A stretch of DNA of 64,000 nt from Mycolicibacterium peregrinum (GTDB lineage Bacteria; Actinomycetota; Actinomycetes; Mycobacteriales; Mycobacteriaceae). Every line of letters begins with the position of its first letter. Positions within the stretch are counted from its first letter, which is position 1. Position numbers and translations under genes: made by a program. Below, piece after piece: positions 24,625 to 33,629 of this stretch. The notes beneath the pieces are model-generated. The model saw nothing but the letters and a program-made list of their open reading frames with translations, did no database searches and was not told where the DNA came from. The DNA lies in NCBI RefSeq assembly GCF_002102345.1, contig NZ_LQPP01000044.1, forward strand, positions 1 to 64,000, written 5' to 3'.

Positions 24625-26031
24625 GTGGCCGCTTCGAAAATACGTTCGCAGTACCGGTGCTCGGAATGTCAGCACGCCACTCCCAAGTGGGTGGGCCGTT
24701 GCGCCAATTGCGGCACCTGGGGAACGGTCGACGAAGTGGCGACACTCGCCTCTGTCGCCAGCCCGGTCCGCCGCTCGGTGGCCCCGGCCTCGCCCGCGGT
24801 GCCGATCACCTCGATCGACCCGGGCATCACCCGGCATTACGCGACCGGGGTCAGCGAGCTCGACCGGGTTCTCGGTGGCGGCCTGGTGGCCGGTTCGGTC
24901 ACGCTGCTGGCCGGGGAACCCGGCGTCGGCAAGTCCACGCTGCTCCTGGAGGTGGCCAATCGCTGGGCGCACACCGGCCGGCGCGCGCTGTACCTGTCCG
25001 GTGAGGAGTCCGCGGGCCAGATCCGCCTGCGTGCCGAGCGCACGGGCTGCACCCACGACAACGTCTATCTGGCTGGCGAATCCGATCTGCAGATCGCGCT
25101 CGGCCACATCGACGAGGTCAAACCCAGCCTGGTGATCGTCGACTCGGTGCAGACCATGTCCACCACCGAAGCCGATGGCGTGACGGGCGGGGTCACCCAG
25201 GTGCGTGCGGTGACGACGGCGCTGACGGGCTACGCCAAGACCGCTGTCGGCGATCCGGCCGTGGCCATGATCCTGGTGGGCCACGTGACGAAGGACGGTG
25301 CCATCGCCGGCCCGCGCTCACTGGAGCATCTGGTCGACGTGGTGCTGCACTTCGAGGGCGATCATGCGTCGAGCCTGCGCATGGTGCGCGGGGTCAAGAA
25401 CCGCTTCGGCGCCGCCGATGAGGTCGGCTGTTTTCAGATGCACGACAACGGGATCGAGTGTGTGAGCGACCCGTCCGGGCTCTTCCTCGACCAGCGCCCG
25501 GTGGCGGTGCCGGGCACCGCCATCACCGTCACCCTCGACGGCAAGCGCCCGATGATCGGCGAGGTGCAGGCCCTCGTCGCCCCGCCCGTGGGGCCGCCGC
25601 GGCGGGTGGTCAGCGGGATCGACTCGGCCCGTGCCGCCATGATCGGTGCGGTGCTCCAGACCCGCTGCGGTCTGCCGATCGGCAACAACGACATCTACCT
25701 GTCCACCGTCGGCGGTATGCGGCTCACCGACCCGTCCTCGGACTTGGCCGTGGCGGTGGCCGTCGCCTCGGCCTATCTCGACATCGCGTTGCCGATGAAC
25801 GCCGTCGTGATCGGTGAGGTGGGGCTCGTCGGCGACCTGCGCCGGGTCACCGGCATGGACCGCAGGCTGGCCGAGGCCGCCCGCCTGGGGTTCAACATTG
25901 CCGTGGTGCCGCCCGGGGTCACCAGCGTGCCCGCGGGGCTGCGCGCCATCACCGTCGATCACATCGGGGCGGCATTACGGGCACTCAAAGACATCTCGAT
26001 TGCCAGCAATCAACCCCATCACGGACAATAG
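24625..26031 (+). CDS. radA: DNA repair protein RadA
   Basis: 468 residues from the GTG at 24625 (VAASKIRSQYRC). The N-terminal C4 zinc finger is CSECQ...CANCG, the RecA-like core has GEPGVGKSTLL, and the RadA-specific KNRFG motif and a C-terminal Lon-protease-like domain follow. It acts in branch migration during recombinational repair. The frame opens at 24583 but the conserved N-terminus begins at 24625. It precedes disA by 21 bp, as in other mycobacteria. Confidence 0.94.
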   Translation: MAASKIRSQYRCSECQHATPKWVGRCANCGTWGTVDEVATLASVASPVRRSVAPASPAVPITSIDPGITRHYATGVSELDRVLGGGLVAGSVTLLAGEPGVGKSTLLLEVANRWAHTGRRALYLSGEESAGQIRLRAERTGCTHDNVYLAGESDLQIALGHIDEVKPSLVIVDSVQTMSTTEADGVTGGVTQVRAVTTALTGYAKTAVGDPAVAMILVGHVTKDGAIAGPRSLEHLVDVVLHFEGDHASSLRMVRGVKNRFGAADEVGCFQMHDNGIECVSDPSGLFLDQRPVAVPGTAITVTLDGKRPMIGEVQALVAPPVGPPRRVVSGIDSARAAMIGAVLQTRCGLPIGNNDIYLSTVGGMRLTDPSSDLAVAVAVASAYLDIALPMNAVVIGEVGLVGDLRRVTGMDRRLAEAARLGFNIAVVPPGVTSVPAGLRAITVDHIGAALRALKDISIASNQPHHGQ

Positions 26032-26052
26032 CGGCCGACCCGAGGAGAACAG

Positions 26053-27171
26053 ATGGCCGTGAACTCCGGCGCCAGGACCAGCCGCACCGTTGTGCACCTG
26101 GCCCGGCCGACGCTACGAGAAACCCTCGGCCGGCTGGCGCCGGGGACCCCGTTGCGCGACGGCCTGGAGCGCATCCTGCGCGGCAAGACGGGCGCTCTGA
26201 TCGTGCTGGGCTACGACGACAGCGTGGAAGCCATCTGTGACGGCGGATTCGCCCTCGACGTGCGGTACGCCCCCACCCGGTTGCGTGAGCTCTCCAAGAT
26301 GGACGGCGCGGTGGTGCTGTCCAGTGACGGCAGCCGCATCGTGCGTGCCAACGTCCAGCTGGTGCCGGATCCGTCGATCCCCACCGACGAGTCGGGAACC
26401 CGGCACCGCTCGGCCGAGCGCACCGCGATCCAGACCGGCTACCCGGTGATCTCGGTCAGCCACTCGATGAGCATCGTGACGGTCTACGTCGCCGGCGAGC
26501 GCCACGTGGTGCCCGATTCGGCGACCATCCTGTCGCGCGCCAACCAGACCATCGCCACGCTGGAGCGCTACAAGGGCCGGCTCGACGAGGTCAGCAAGCA
26601 GCTGTCCACCGCCGAGATCGAGGACTTCGTGACGCTGCGCGACGTCATGACCGTGGTGCAGCGCCTGGAGATGGTGCGGCGCATCAGCCTTGAGATCGAC
26701 GCCGACGTCGTCGAACTCGGCACCGACGGCCGCCAGCTCAAGTTGCAGCTCGACGAACTCGTGGGCGACAACGAAGCCGCGCGTGAGCTGATCGTGCGGG
26801 ATTACCATGCCCTGCCGGACCCGCCGACCGCCGCGCAGGTGCACGCCACCCTCGACGAACTGGACGCGCTCACCGACAGTGAGCTGCTCGACTTCACTAC
26901 TCTGGCAAGGGTTTTCGGCTATCCGTCGACCGCCGAGGCGCAGGACTCGGCGATGAGCTCACGCGGCTACCGCGCGATGGCCGGGATACCGCGCCTGCAG
27001 TTCGCCCATGTCGACCTGCTGGTCCGCTCGTTCGGCTCACTGCAGGGGCTGCTGGCCGCCAGTGCCGACGATCTGCAATCGGTCGACGGCATCGGGTCCA
27101 TGTGGGCCCGGCACATTCGTGAGGGCCTTTCGCTGCTGGCCGAGTCGACTATCGCCGACCGATTGGCCTGA
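26053..27171 (+). CDS. disA: Diadenylate cyclase / DNA integrity scanning protein DisA
   Basis: 372 residues. The DAC domain carries the DGA (SKMDGAVVLS) and RHR (GTRHRSAERTA) motifs required for c-di-AMP synthesis; a helical spine and a C-terminal helix-hairpin-helix DNA-binding region (LQSVDGIGSMWARHI) follow. A GAGGAGAAC sequence precedes the ATG. The radA-disA pair is functionally meaningful, as RadA is known to modulate DisA in some bacteria. Confidence 0.95.
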   Translation: MAVNSGARTSRTVVHLARPTLRETLGRLAPGTPLRDGLERILRGKTGALIVLGYDDSVEAICDGGFALDVRYAPTRLRELSKMDGAVVLSSDGSRIVRANVQLVPDPSIPTDESGTRHRSAERTAIQTGYPVISVSHSMSIVTVYVAGERHVVPDSATILSRANQTIATLERYKGRLDEVSKQLSTAEIEDFVTLRDVMTVVQRLEMVRRISLEIDADVVELGTDGRQLKLQLDELVGDNEAARELIVRDYHALPDPPTAAQVHATLDELDALTDSELLDFTTLARVFGYPSTAEAQDSAMSSRGYRAMAGIPRLQFAHVDLLVRSFGSLQGLLAASADDLQSVDGIGSMWARHIREGLSLLAESTIADRLA

Positions 27172-27174
27172 GCC

Positions 27175-27957
27175 TCAGTTGCCCGGCGTGGGCACCTCGG
27201 CCGCGGGCGCGCCCTCGGCGGGAGGCGGCGCGGGCTGCTGCGGATTGGCCTGAGCCAGGATGAACGGCACCGGCGCCGATCTCAGGTTGCCCAGTTGCAC
27301 CATCAGGTTGTAGGTGCCGGGTCCGATCGGCTGACGCGGCATCGGGCACTGCGGTGCCGAGCCCATGCCGGTCCAGGTCACCTCGGTGGTGACCTGCTCA
27401 CCGGGGTTGAAGGTCTTCACCAGCGTCTCGTTGGACGGTGCGCAGTCCAGATTCGACCAGAGCCGGTTGTTGTCCAGCGAGTACACGTAGGCGGCCAGCA
27501 CCGCCGCGCCCACGTCCCGCTTGCAGGCCACCAGACCGATGTTGGTGACGACCATGGTGAACTTCGGCTGATCACCGACGACGTACTCGGGCTGGCTGGT
27601 GATGCCCTTCACCGCCAGCGTCGAATCCGGGCAGTCGTCGCCCTCTTTGAGCAGCGGCGGCGGCGTGACGGCGGCCGTCGGTGTGGCCGTCGGCGCCGGC
27701 GCGTGCTGCGCCGGCGGCACCACCGGTGTCTTGACCTCGGGGTTCTCCCCCGGCAGCGGTGTGGGCGGGGCCTGGGCCGCAGCGGTCTCGTCGGCGGCCT
27801 TGGTCTCTGATCCCGAACCGCTGGACATGATCACCGCGACGATCGCGGCGATGATCCCCACGACGACTACCGCGATTCCGATGGCCAGCGCACGGCGCCG
27901 CCAGTAAATCTGCGAGGGCAGTGGCCCATGAGGTTCGAGATCTAGCACGGCTTTCAC
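27175..27957 (-). CDS. Conserved membrane-anchored protein (Rv3587c-like)
   Basis: 260 residues. One transmembrane helix (AIGIAVVVVGIIAAIVAVIM, about 30-50) follows a short cytoplasmic N-terminus; then a Pro/Ala/Thr-rich linker (about 55-105) leads to an extracytoplasmic domain with two paired cysteines (DDCPDS, VACKRD) and a Pro-rich tail. Position matches Rv3587c. Function unknown; a cell-envelope role is suggested only by topology. Confidence 0.82.
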   Translation of the reverse strand: MKAVLDLEPHGPLPSQIYWRRRALAIGIAVVVVGIIAAIVAVIMSSGSGSETKAADETAAAQAPPTPLPGENPEVKTPVVPPAQHAPAPTATPTAAVTPPPLLKEGDDCPDSTLAVKGITSQPEYVVGDQPKFTMVVTNIGLVACKRDVGAAVLAAYVYSLDNNRLWSNLDCAPSNETLVKTFNPGEQVTTEVTWTGMGSAPQCPMPRQPIGPGTYNLMVQLGNLRSAPVPFILAQANPQQPAPPPAEGAPAAEVPTPGN

Positions 27958-28021
27958 GGTAAGCCCAGGTCATACCCAGTTGTACGAGGCGGCCCGGCGT
28001 GTCGGCGGCGCAGCGAAATTC

Positions 28022-28642
28022 TCAGGCTTCGCCGATGTCGCCGAGATGGTGGCGCAACTCCACGCGACCGTCGGACAAATGGTAGGTGGCGCCGACGATG
28101 GCCTGCGTGCCCGCGGCCAGACCGTTGGCGATGGCGGACGAGCGCATCTGCAGCTGGCTGACCGTCTCCTTGACGTGGTAGGCCTCGAACTCGTCGACCC
28201 GGGTCAGCCCGGCATGCCGTCCCATCAGGATCGACGGGGTCACCCGCTCGACGATGTCGCGGACGTAGCCGCCGGGCACCTGGCTCTCGTCGACGGCGTT
28301 GATGGCGGCCTGGACCGCGCCGCAGCTGTCGTGGCCGAGCACCACGATCAGCGGCACGTTCAGAATCGACACCGCGTACTCGATCGAGCCCAGCACGGCG
28401 TTGTCGATCACATGGCCGGCGGTCCGGACCACGAACATGTCACCGAGACCCTGGTCGAACAGCAGTTCGGCGGCCACCCGGCTGTCTCCACAACCGAAGA
28501 CGACGGCCGTCGGCTTCTGGCCGTGCGCGAGCTTGGCGCGGCGGGCGATGTCCTGGCTGGGATGCTGCGGTTCGCCTGCCACGAAGCGGGCGTTACCGTC
28601 CTTGAGTGCTTTCCATGCGGACACAGGGTTCGAGTTGGGCAT
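28022..28642 (-). CDS. canB: Beta-class carbonic anhydrase
   Basis: 206 residues from ATG 28642 (MPNSNPVSAWKAL). Zinc ligands are in CGDSRV and GHDSCGAVQAA, with the Asp-Arg dyad of the beta class. An alternative ATG at 28651 would add three residues. It interconverts CO2 and bicarbonate. It is divergent from mutY with a very short spacer, as in M. tuberculosis (Rv3588c/Rv3589). Confidence 0.93.
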   Translation of the reverse strand: MPNSNPVSAWKALKDGNARFVAGEPQHPSQDIARRAKLAHGQKPTAVVFGCGDSRVAAELLFDQGLGDMFVVRTAGHVIDNAVLGSIEYAVSILNVPLIVVLGHDSCGAVQAAINAVDESQVPGGYVRDIVERVTPSILMGRHAGLTRVDEFEAYHVKETVSQLQMRSSAIANGLAAGTQAIVGATYHLSDGRVELRHHLGDIGEA

Positions 28643-28667
28643 GTAAGCCATTTTGCATGAGTCGCCG

Positions 28668-29540
28668 ATGAGCATCGACGCAGGCGAGCTCGTGAGCTGG
28701 TATGAACAGGCCCAACGGGACCTGCCGTGGCGGCGTCCCGGCGTGAGCGCGTGGCAGATCCTGGTCAGTGAATTCATGCTGCAGCAAACTCCGGTAGCCC
28801 GGGTCGAACCGATCTGGTCGGCCTGGATCGAGCGCTGGCCCACACCGTCGGCCACCGCGGCCGCCGGGGCGGCCGAGGTGCTGCGGGCATGGGGAAAGCT
28901 GGGTTATCCCCGTCGGGCCAAACGCCTGCACGAATGCGCGGTGGTGATTGCCACCGAGTACGGCGACGAGGTGCCCGAGGACGTCGAAACTCTGCTGACC
29001 CTGCCCGGCATCGGCGCCTACACCGCCCGCGCGGTGGCCTGCTTCGCATATTCGGCCAGCGTTCCCGTGGTCGACACCAACGTGCGGCGGGTGGTCACCA
29101 GGGTGCTGCACGGGCAGGCCGACGCCCCCGCCCGGGCCCGCGACCTCGACGCTGTGGCCGCGCTGCTGCCCGACGACGCCACCGCGCCCACGTTTTCGGC
29201 GGCATTGATGGAGCTGGGCGCCACGGTGTGCACGGCCCGCGCACCGATGTGCGGCGGCTGCCCGTTGAGCCGATGCCGTTGGCGCAGTGCGGGTTACCCG
29301 GCCGCCACGATCGCCAAGCGGGTTCAGCGGTACGCCGGGACCGATCGCCAGGTCCGCGGCAGGCTCTTGGATGTGCTGCGCGCCAGCAGCTCCCCGGTCA
29401 CCCGTGCGCAGCTGGACGTGGTCTGGCTCACCGATACCGCGCAACGGGATCGGGCGCTGGACTCACTACTGGTCGACGGACTGATCGAGCAAACAAACGA
29501 CGGCCGGTTCGCACTGGCCGGTGAAGGCGAAATTACATGA
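28668..29540 (+). CDS. mutY: A/G-specific adenine glycosylase MutY
   Basis: About 290 residues from ATG 28668 (MSIDAGELVSWYEQ). The HhH motif is LLTLPGIGAYTARAVACFAY with the catalytic Asp in VVDTNVRRV, and the [4Fe-4S] cluster ligands are CTARAPMCGGCPLSRC. It removes adenine mispaired with 8-oxoguanine. A TTG five codons upstream is possible but less likely. The C-terminal recognition domain is short. Confidence 0.93.
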   Translation: MSIDAGELVSWYEQAQRDLPWRRPGVSAWQILVSEFMLQQTPVARVEPIWSAWIERWPTPSATAAAGAAEVLRAWGKLGYPRRAKRLHECAVVIATEYGDEVPEDVETLLTLPGIGAYTARAVACFAYSASVPVVDTNVRRVVTRVLHGQADAPARARDLDAVAALLPDDATAPTFSAALMELGATVCTARAPMCGGCPLSRCRWRSAGYPAATIAKRVQRYAGTDRQVRGRLLDVLRASSSPVTRAQLDVVWLTDTAQRDRALDSLLVDGLIEQTNDGRFALAGEGEIT

Positions 29541-29601
29541 GATCGGCATGAATTCCCGTCGCAGCGCCCCGGATCGGGTCGTTTGCACATAGAACGGAGT
29601 C

Positions 29602-29901
29602 ATGTCAAGCAAACTTTTAGCAACCTTCGGGTGTACTGCGATGGCCATCGGGCTGGGCCTGGCCGCGCCGGCCAATGCCGCACCGTCGGGCAGCGGCTCG
29701 GCCGCAGACACCGTGCGGGACTTGCAGAACCGGGGCTATCACGTGCAGATCAACTCCAATGCCAATACCGCCCTGTCGAATTGCCGGGTCACCGGAGTGC
29801 ACGGGCTGGCCGACTCCAACATCGACGAGAGCGGCCACCGGATCGATCCGTCGAAACACACCACCGTCTACGTCAACGTGGCCTGCCAGCCCGACGGCTG
29901 A
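29602..29901 (+). CDS. Small secreted protein of unknown function
   Basis: 99 residues. A signal peptide (LLATFGCTAMAIGLGLAAPANA) is cleaved probably after ANA, leaving about 70 residues with two cysteines (NCRVTG and VACQPDG) that could form a disulfide. The mature part, including TVRDLQNRGYHVQIN, resembles small secreted mycobacterial proteins of the DUF732/PASTA-like size class, but no family is assigned. The ATG follows 61 bp after mutY. Confidence 0.72.
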   Translation: MSSKLLATFGCTAMAIGLGLAAPANAAPSGSGSAADTVRDLQNRGYHVQINSNANTALSNCRVTGVHGLADSNIDESGHRIDPSKHTTVYVNVACQPDG

Positions 29902-29905
29902 ACCG

Positions 29906-30877
29906 TCACGCCGTGACCGCCTCCTCGGCTGCGCCACATGCGAATCGGCGCCGGTAGTCCGACGGCGTCACTCCGATCACGCGGCGGAAGTGGTGACGCA
30001 GCAGCGTCGCGGTGCCGAACCCGGCCTGGCCGGCGATCCGGTCGATGTCCAGGTCGGATTCCTCTAGCAGCCGGCGGGCGTACAGCACCCGCTGATCGGT
30101 GATCCACTGCATGGGCGTGGTGCCGGTCTCCTCGACGAACCGGCGGGCGAAGGTTCGGGTGGACATCGCCGACCGCCTGGCCAGCGTGGTGACCGTATGC
30201 GGCTTGTCGAGATTGCTCATGATCCAGTCCAGATGCGGGGCAAAGCCTTCCGAACATCGCACCGGGATCGGCTGGTCGATGAACTGGCGTTGGCCGCCGT
30301 CACGCTGCGGGGGCACCACCATGCGCCGGGCGATCTTGTTGGTCACCTCGCTGCCGAGTTCGCGACGCACCAGGTGCAGGCACGCATCGATGCCCGCCGC
30401 CGTGCCGGCACTGGTGATCAGGTTGCCGTCGTCCACGAACAGGACGTTGCGGTCCACCTTGGCGGTCGGATATGCGCGGGCCAGGGCATCGGCGTGCATC
30501 CAATGCGTGGTGCAGGGCCGGCCGTCCAACAGACCGGCGGCGCCGGCGAAGAAGGCGCCTGAGCACACGGTCAGGATGGTCGAGCCGGCGTCAGCGGCGG
30601 CCCGGACAGCCTCCAGTGCCTCCGGCAGGTAATCGGACGTGCCGATCGCGGGGATGGCCACCAGGTCGGCGCCCTGCAAGGCGTCCAGGCCGTGCTCGGG
30701 CGTCAGCGTCGCGCCCACCGACGTCCGCACCGGCTTGCCCGGTTCAGGTCCGCACACCTTGAAGTCGAAGTTCGGCACCCCGTCAGCGGCCCGGTCGATC
30801 CCGAAAACCTCACAGATGACCCCGAACTCGAACACCGCCAGGCCGTCTAGCACCAGCGTTGAGACGCTCCTCAGCAT
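29906..30877 (-). CDS. GlxA-type regulator (DJ-1/PfpI plus AraC domains)
   Basis: 323 residues. The N-terminal half is a DJ-1/PfpI-like domain with ILTVCSGAFFAGAAGLL (nucleophile-elbow cysteine); the C-terminal 100 residues form an AraC helix-turn-helix pair (TLARRSAMSTRTFARRF and IAGQAGFGTATLLRHHFRR). Members act as transcription activators with unknown ligands. A dyad at 30894-30915 in the divergent spacer is a candidate operator. The gene has no counterpart at this place in M. tuberculosis. Confidence 0.87.
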   Translation of the reverse strand: MLRSVSTLVLDGLAVFEFGVICEVFGIDRAADGVPNFDFKVCGPEPGKPVRTSVGATLTPEHGLDALQGADLVAIPAIGTSDYLPEALEAVRAAADAGSTILTVCSGAFFAGAAGLLDGRPCTTHWMHADALARAYPTAKVDRNVLFVDDGNLITSAGTAAGIDACLHLVRRELGSEVTNKIARRMVVPPQRDGGQRQFIDQPIPVRCSEGFAPHLDWIMSNLDKPHTVTTLARRSAMSTRTFARRFVEETGTTPMQWITDQRVLYARRLLEESDLDIDRIAGQAGFGTATLLRHHFRRVIGVTPSDYRRRFACGAAEEAVTA

Positions 30878-30893
30878 GGCAGCATTTTATCCC

Positions 30894-30915
30894 ACAGTGT
30901 CAGCGCTGCCACTGT
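30894..30915. promoter_or_regulatory. Inverted repeat in divergent promoter (candidate operator)
   Basis: ACAGTG (30894-30899), ten bases, then CACTGT (30910-30915): a perfect 6-bp dyad 17 bp from the start of the GlxA-type regulator and 33 bp before the small membrane protein gene. Position and symmetry fit a regulatory site, but no binding data are implied. Confidence 0.35.
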
Positions 30916-30948
30916 TGGCGGCATATTTACCTGACAAAAATTACTGCC

Positions 30949-31179
30949 ATGACTGTTGCACTCGCTCTGATCATTCTGATCTCGCCTTTCGCGGTCGCCA
31001 CGGCGGTGGGCTGGGCGGCACGGCGCCGCAATGTCCTGCGGTTCCGCCTCGATCTGTTCGGCATCGACCAACCCGACTATGAGACCTACCGCGCAGGCCA
31101 CGACCTGGACGCGATCCGCAGCCGGTTCGAGCACCAACCCACCTGGCCGAGCGCAGGCGCCCTAGGTGAGCGCCGTTAG
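30949..31179 (+). CDS. Small single-helix membrane protein
   Basis: 76 residues from the ATG at 30949. One N-terminal membrane segment (VALALIILISPFAVATAVGW) is followed by an arginine-rich stretch and a polar tail (FGIDQPDYETYRAGHDLDAI). No known domain. It is divergent from the GlxA-type regulator and is a possible target of it. Its 3' end overlaps the end of the converging hydrolase gene by 18 bp. Confidence 0.55.
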   Translation: MTVALALIILISPFAVATAVGWAARRRNVLRFRLDLFGIDQPDYETYRAGHDLDAIRSRFEHQPTWPSAGALGERR

Positions 31180-31923
31180 AAACCCGGTCACGGCTTCGCG
31201 GTACACCTCAGGCGCGTCGTCGTGGATCAGATGACCCGCGCCCGGCACGTGCAAATACCTTGTGTCGTGCCCGATCTCGGCCATGCGGCGCATCTGCCCG
31301 GGCGGCGCGACGGAATTACCCGCCTCCATCAGCAGCGTCGGCACGCGCACGTCCCGCCACTGCTGCCAGTAGTCCCGCGTCCCCCACTGGGCAGCGATGT
31401 CCAGCCACCACTGCGGATACCCGTGCAACCGCCAGCCGGTCTCGGTCCGGTCGAAGGCCTCCAGGAAGTACTGGCCCGCGACGGGCCCGAACTCGTCGTA
31501 AACCTCCTGCGCCGAAGCGAATTCGACCGGAAGCGCATGCACCCACGGCTCCCACGGCCCGGTCGTGCGACCTCGGAAATCAGGGGCCATGTCCTCCACC
31601 ACCACCGCCCGCACCAATTCCGGGCGAGCCGCGGCCAGGCACCAGGAATGCACCGCGCCCATGGAATGGCCGACCAGTATCACCGGCCTCTCGAGCCCGG
31701 CCACGGCATCGCCGAGATCCGCCACGAATCGTTCCGTGCTGATCGGATACGGATCGGCCACCTCGCGACCGCGGTGCCACGGCGCGTCATAGGTGTACAC
31801 CGCCCCCAGGTCCGCCAGCCACGGCAGCTGACGTGACCAGGTGCTGCCACGGCCCATCAGGCCGTGCACCAGGACGATGGGCTCGCCGCGGCCTCCTCGG
31901 TGGGTGAGCAGATCTGTGACCAT
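31162..31923 (-). CDS. Alpha/beta-fold hydrolase (Rv3591c-like)
   Basis: 253 residues from ATG 31923 (MVTDLLTHRGGRG). The oxyanion segment is LVHGLMGRG, the nucleophile elbow GHSMGAVHS, and the catalytic histidine is in GAGHLIHDD. The substrate is unknown. It is divergent from mhuD with a 39-bp spacer, the same arrangement as Rv3591c/Rv3592. Confidence 0.87.
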   Translation of the reverse strand: MVTDLLTHRGGRGEPIVLVHGLMGRGSTWSRQLPWLADLGAVYTYDAPWHRGREVADPYPISTERFVADLGDAVAGLERPVILVGHSMGAVHSWCLAAARPELVRAVVVEDMAPDFRGRTTGPWEPWVHALPVEFASAQEVYDEFGPVAGQYFLEAFDRTETGWRLHGYPQWWLDIAAQWGTRDYWQQWRDVRVPTLLMEAGNSVAPPGQMRRMAEIGHDTRYLHVPGAGHLIHDDAPEVYREAVTGFLTALT

Positions 31924-31962
31924 CCCGTTATCTTGCCGGGCCGCCACGGTAACCTGGACACC

Positions 31963-32280
31963 ATGCCCGTCGTGAAGATCAACGCCATCGAGGTCCCGCC
32001 CAACGCCGGCCCGGAACTGGAGAAGCGGTTCGCGCACCGTGCACATGCCGTCGACAATCAGCCCGGTTTCCTCGGCTTCCAGTTGCTGCGCCCGGTCAAG
32101 GGCGAAGACCGCTACTTCGTGGTGACGCAGTGGGAAACCGAAGAGGCCTTCCAGGCCTGGGCTTCGGGCCCGGCAGTCGAGGCACACAAGGGTCAGCAGG
32201 CGAAGCCTGTGGCGACCGGCGCATCACTGCTGGAGTTCGAGGTTGTGCTGGACGTTGCAGGGCCCGCTGCCCAGGCGTAG
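31963..32280 (+). CDS. mhuD: Heme-degrading monooxygenase MhuD
   Basis: 105 residues, ABM ferredoxin-like fold. The residues known to matter in MhuD are present: N7 (MPVVKINA), W66 (AFQAWAS) and the heme ligand H75 (VEAHKG). MhuD binds two hemes and cleaves heme to mycobilin and iron without CO release, giving iron from host or environmental heme. The 3' end overlaps lpqF by 38 bp, so the two are cotranscribed. Confidence 0.94.
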   Translation: MPVVKINAIEVPPNAGPELEKRFAHRAHAVDNQPGFLGFQLLRPVKGEDRYFVVTQWETEEAFQAWASGPAVEAHKGQQAKPVATGASLLEFEVVLDVAGPAAQA

Positions 32281-33622
32281 CCGCGGCCGGACGCTGCACC
32301 GCACGGTTGGCCTGACGGCCATCACAGCGGTCGCCGCGGCCCTGGCTTGTGGCTGTTCGCCCAGCGTCGCGCCCGCGGCGGAAGTGTCCTACGGCGCGCA
32401 CATCGACACCATCACCCCGCCGGGTCTGCGGGCCAAGCAGACCATGGACATGCTCAACTCCGACTGGCCGATCGGTCCGATCGGTGTGCGCACCCTGGCC
32501 GCACCCGAGAAGGTCGATCTGGTCGGCACCAAGATGGACTCCATCTGGTGGGATCGCCCGTTCAAGGTCACCTCGGTGGACATCGGCGCCGCGCAGGCCA
32601 CGCTGCATGTGCTCACGTCCTACAACGTGGCCCAGGACATCGAACTGAGGACCAACGACGCCGGGCTCGTCGACCGCTTCGACGTCACCCTGGTACCGCC
32701 GAAGATCGAGACCTGGTCCGATATCGACACCGAGCTGACCAAGTCGGGCGCCCGCTACTCCTACCGGGTGTCCAAGGTGGTGGGCGGTAAGTGCGAGCAG
32801 GTCGCGGGCACCAACACCGAGCTGTCGCTACCCCTGGCTTCGATCTTCAAACTGTATGTGCTGCTTGCGGTTTCGGATGCGATCAAGGCCGGAACCCTAC
32901 GCTGGGACGATCACCTCACGATCACCAAGGAAGGCAAGAAGCTCGGGTCAGCCGGCCTGGACAAGCTTCCGCCCGGGTCCGAGATCACCGTACGGACCGC
33001 CGCCCAGCAGATGATCTCGGCCAGCGACAACATGGCCACCGACCTGCTGATCGGCCGGGTGGGCCCAGCAGCCGTGGAACGCGCACTGGTGACCGCGGGC
33101 CACCACGACCCGGCCAGCATGACCCCGTTCCCGACCATGCACGAGGTCTTCTCCGTCGGCTGGGGGCAACCCAACCTCCGCGACCAATGGAAGTCGGCCT
33201 CCCCCGCCGACCGGGTGGCGCTGCTGCAGCAGACCAATTCCCGCCCCTACGAACCGGATCCGTACCGCACCCACACCCCGGCCTCCAACGACGGCCTGGA
33301 GTGGTTCGCCAGCGCGGCCGACATCTGCCGGGTGCACGCCGCGCTGCAGGCCTCCGCCGTCGGCCCTGCCGCCCCCGTCAAGGACATCCTGTCGGCGCTG
33401 CCCGGCATCGACCCGGACCCGGCGAAGTGGAAATACATCGGCGCCAAGGGCGGCAACCTACCCGGAGACCTGACCTTCAGTTGGTACGCGGTGGACTACA
33501 CCGGACAGCCGTGGGTGTTCAGTTTCCAGCTGAACTGGCCGAAGTTCCGCAGCCCCACCGCCGCGGGCTGGCTGCTGCAGATCGCCAAGCGGGCATTCGC
33601 CATGGCGCCGGTGGGGCACTAG
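32243..33622 (+). CDS. lpqF: Serine hydrolase lipoprotein LpqF
   Basis: About 459 residues from TTG 32243; a TTG at 32255 is also possible. Signal peptide with a lipobox-like ALACGC. An N-terminal domain (about 45-160) leads into a class A beta-lactamase-type domain with SxxK in LASIFKLYV and SDN in ISASDNMATD. No activity is established for LpqF; a peptidoglycan or ester substrate is possible. Position matches Rv3593. Confidence 0.85.
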   Translation: MCWTLQGPLPRRSRGRTLHRTVGLTAITAVAAALACGCSPSVAPAAEVSYGAHIDTITPPGLRAKQTMDMLNSDWPIGPIGVRTLAAPEKVDLVGTKMDSIWWDRPFKVTSVDIGAAQATLHVLTSYNVAQDIELRTNDAGLVDRFDVTLVPPKIETWSDIDTELTKSGARYSYRVSKVVGGKCEQVAGTNTELSLPLASIFKLYVLLAVSDAIKAGTLRWDDHLTITKEGKKLGSAGLDKLPPGSEITVRTAAQQMISASDNMATDLLIGRVGPAAVERALVTAGHHDPASMTPFPTMHEVFSVGWGQPNLRDQWKSASPADRVALLQQTNSRPYEPDPYRTHTPASNDGLEWFASAADICRVHAALQASAVGPAAPVKDILSALPGIDPDPAKWKYIGAKGGNLPGDLTFSWYAVDYTGQPWVFSFQLNWPKFRSPTAAGWLLQIAKRAFAMAPVGH

Positions 33623-33629
33623 GCCAGGC

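Noticed and set aside
28643..28855. Upstream extension of canB
   Set aside because: It overlaps the divergent mutY and lacks similarity to carbonic anhydrases; the conserved start is MPNSNP at 28642.
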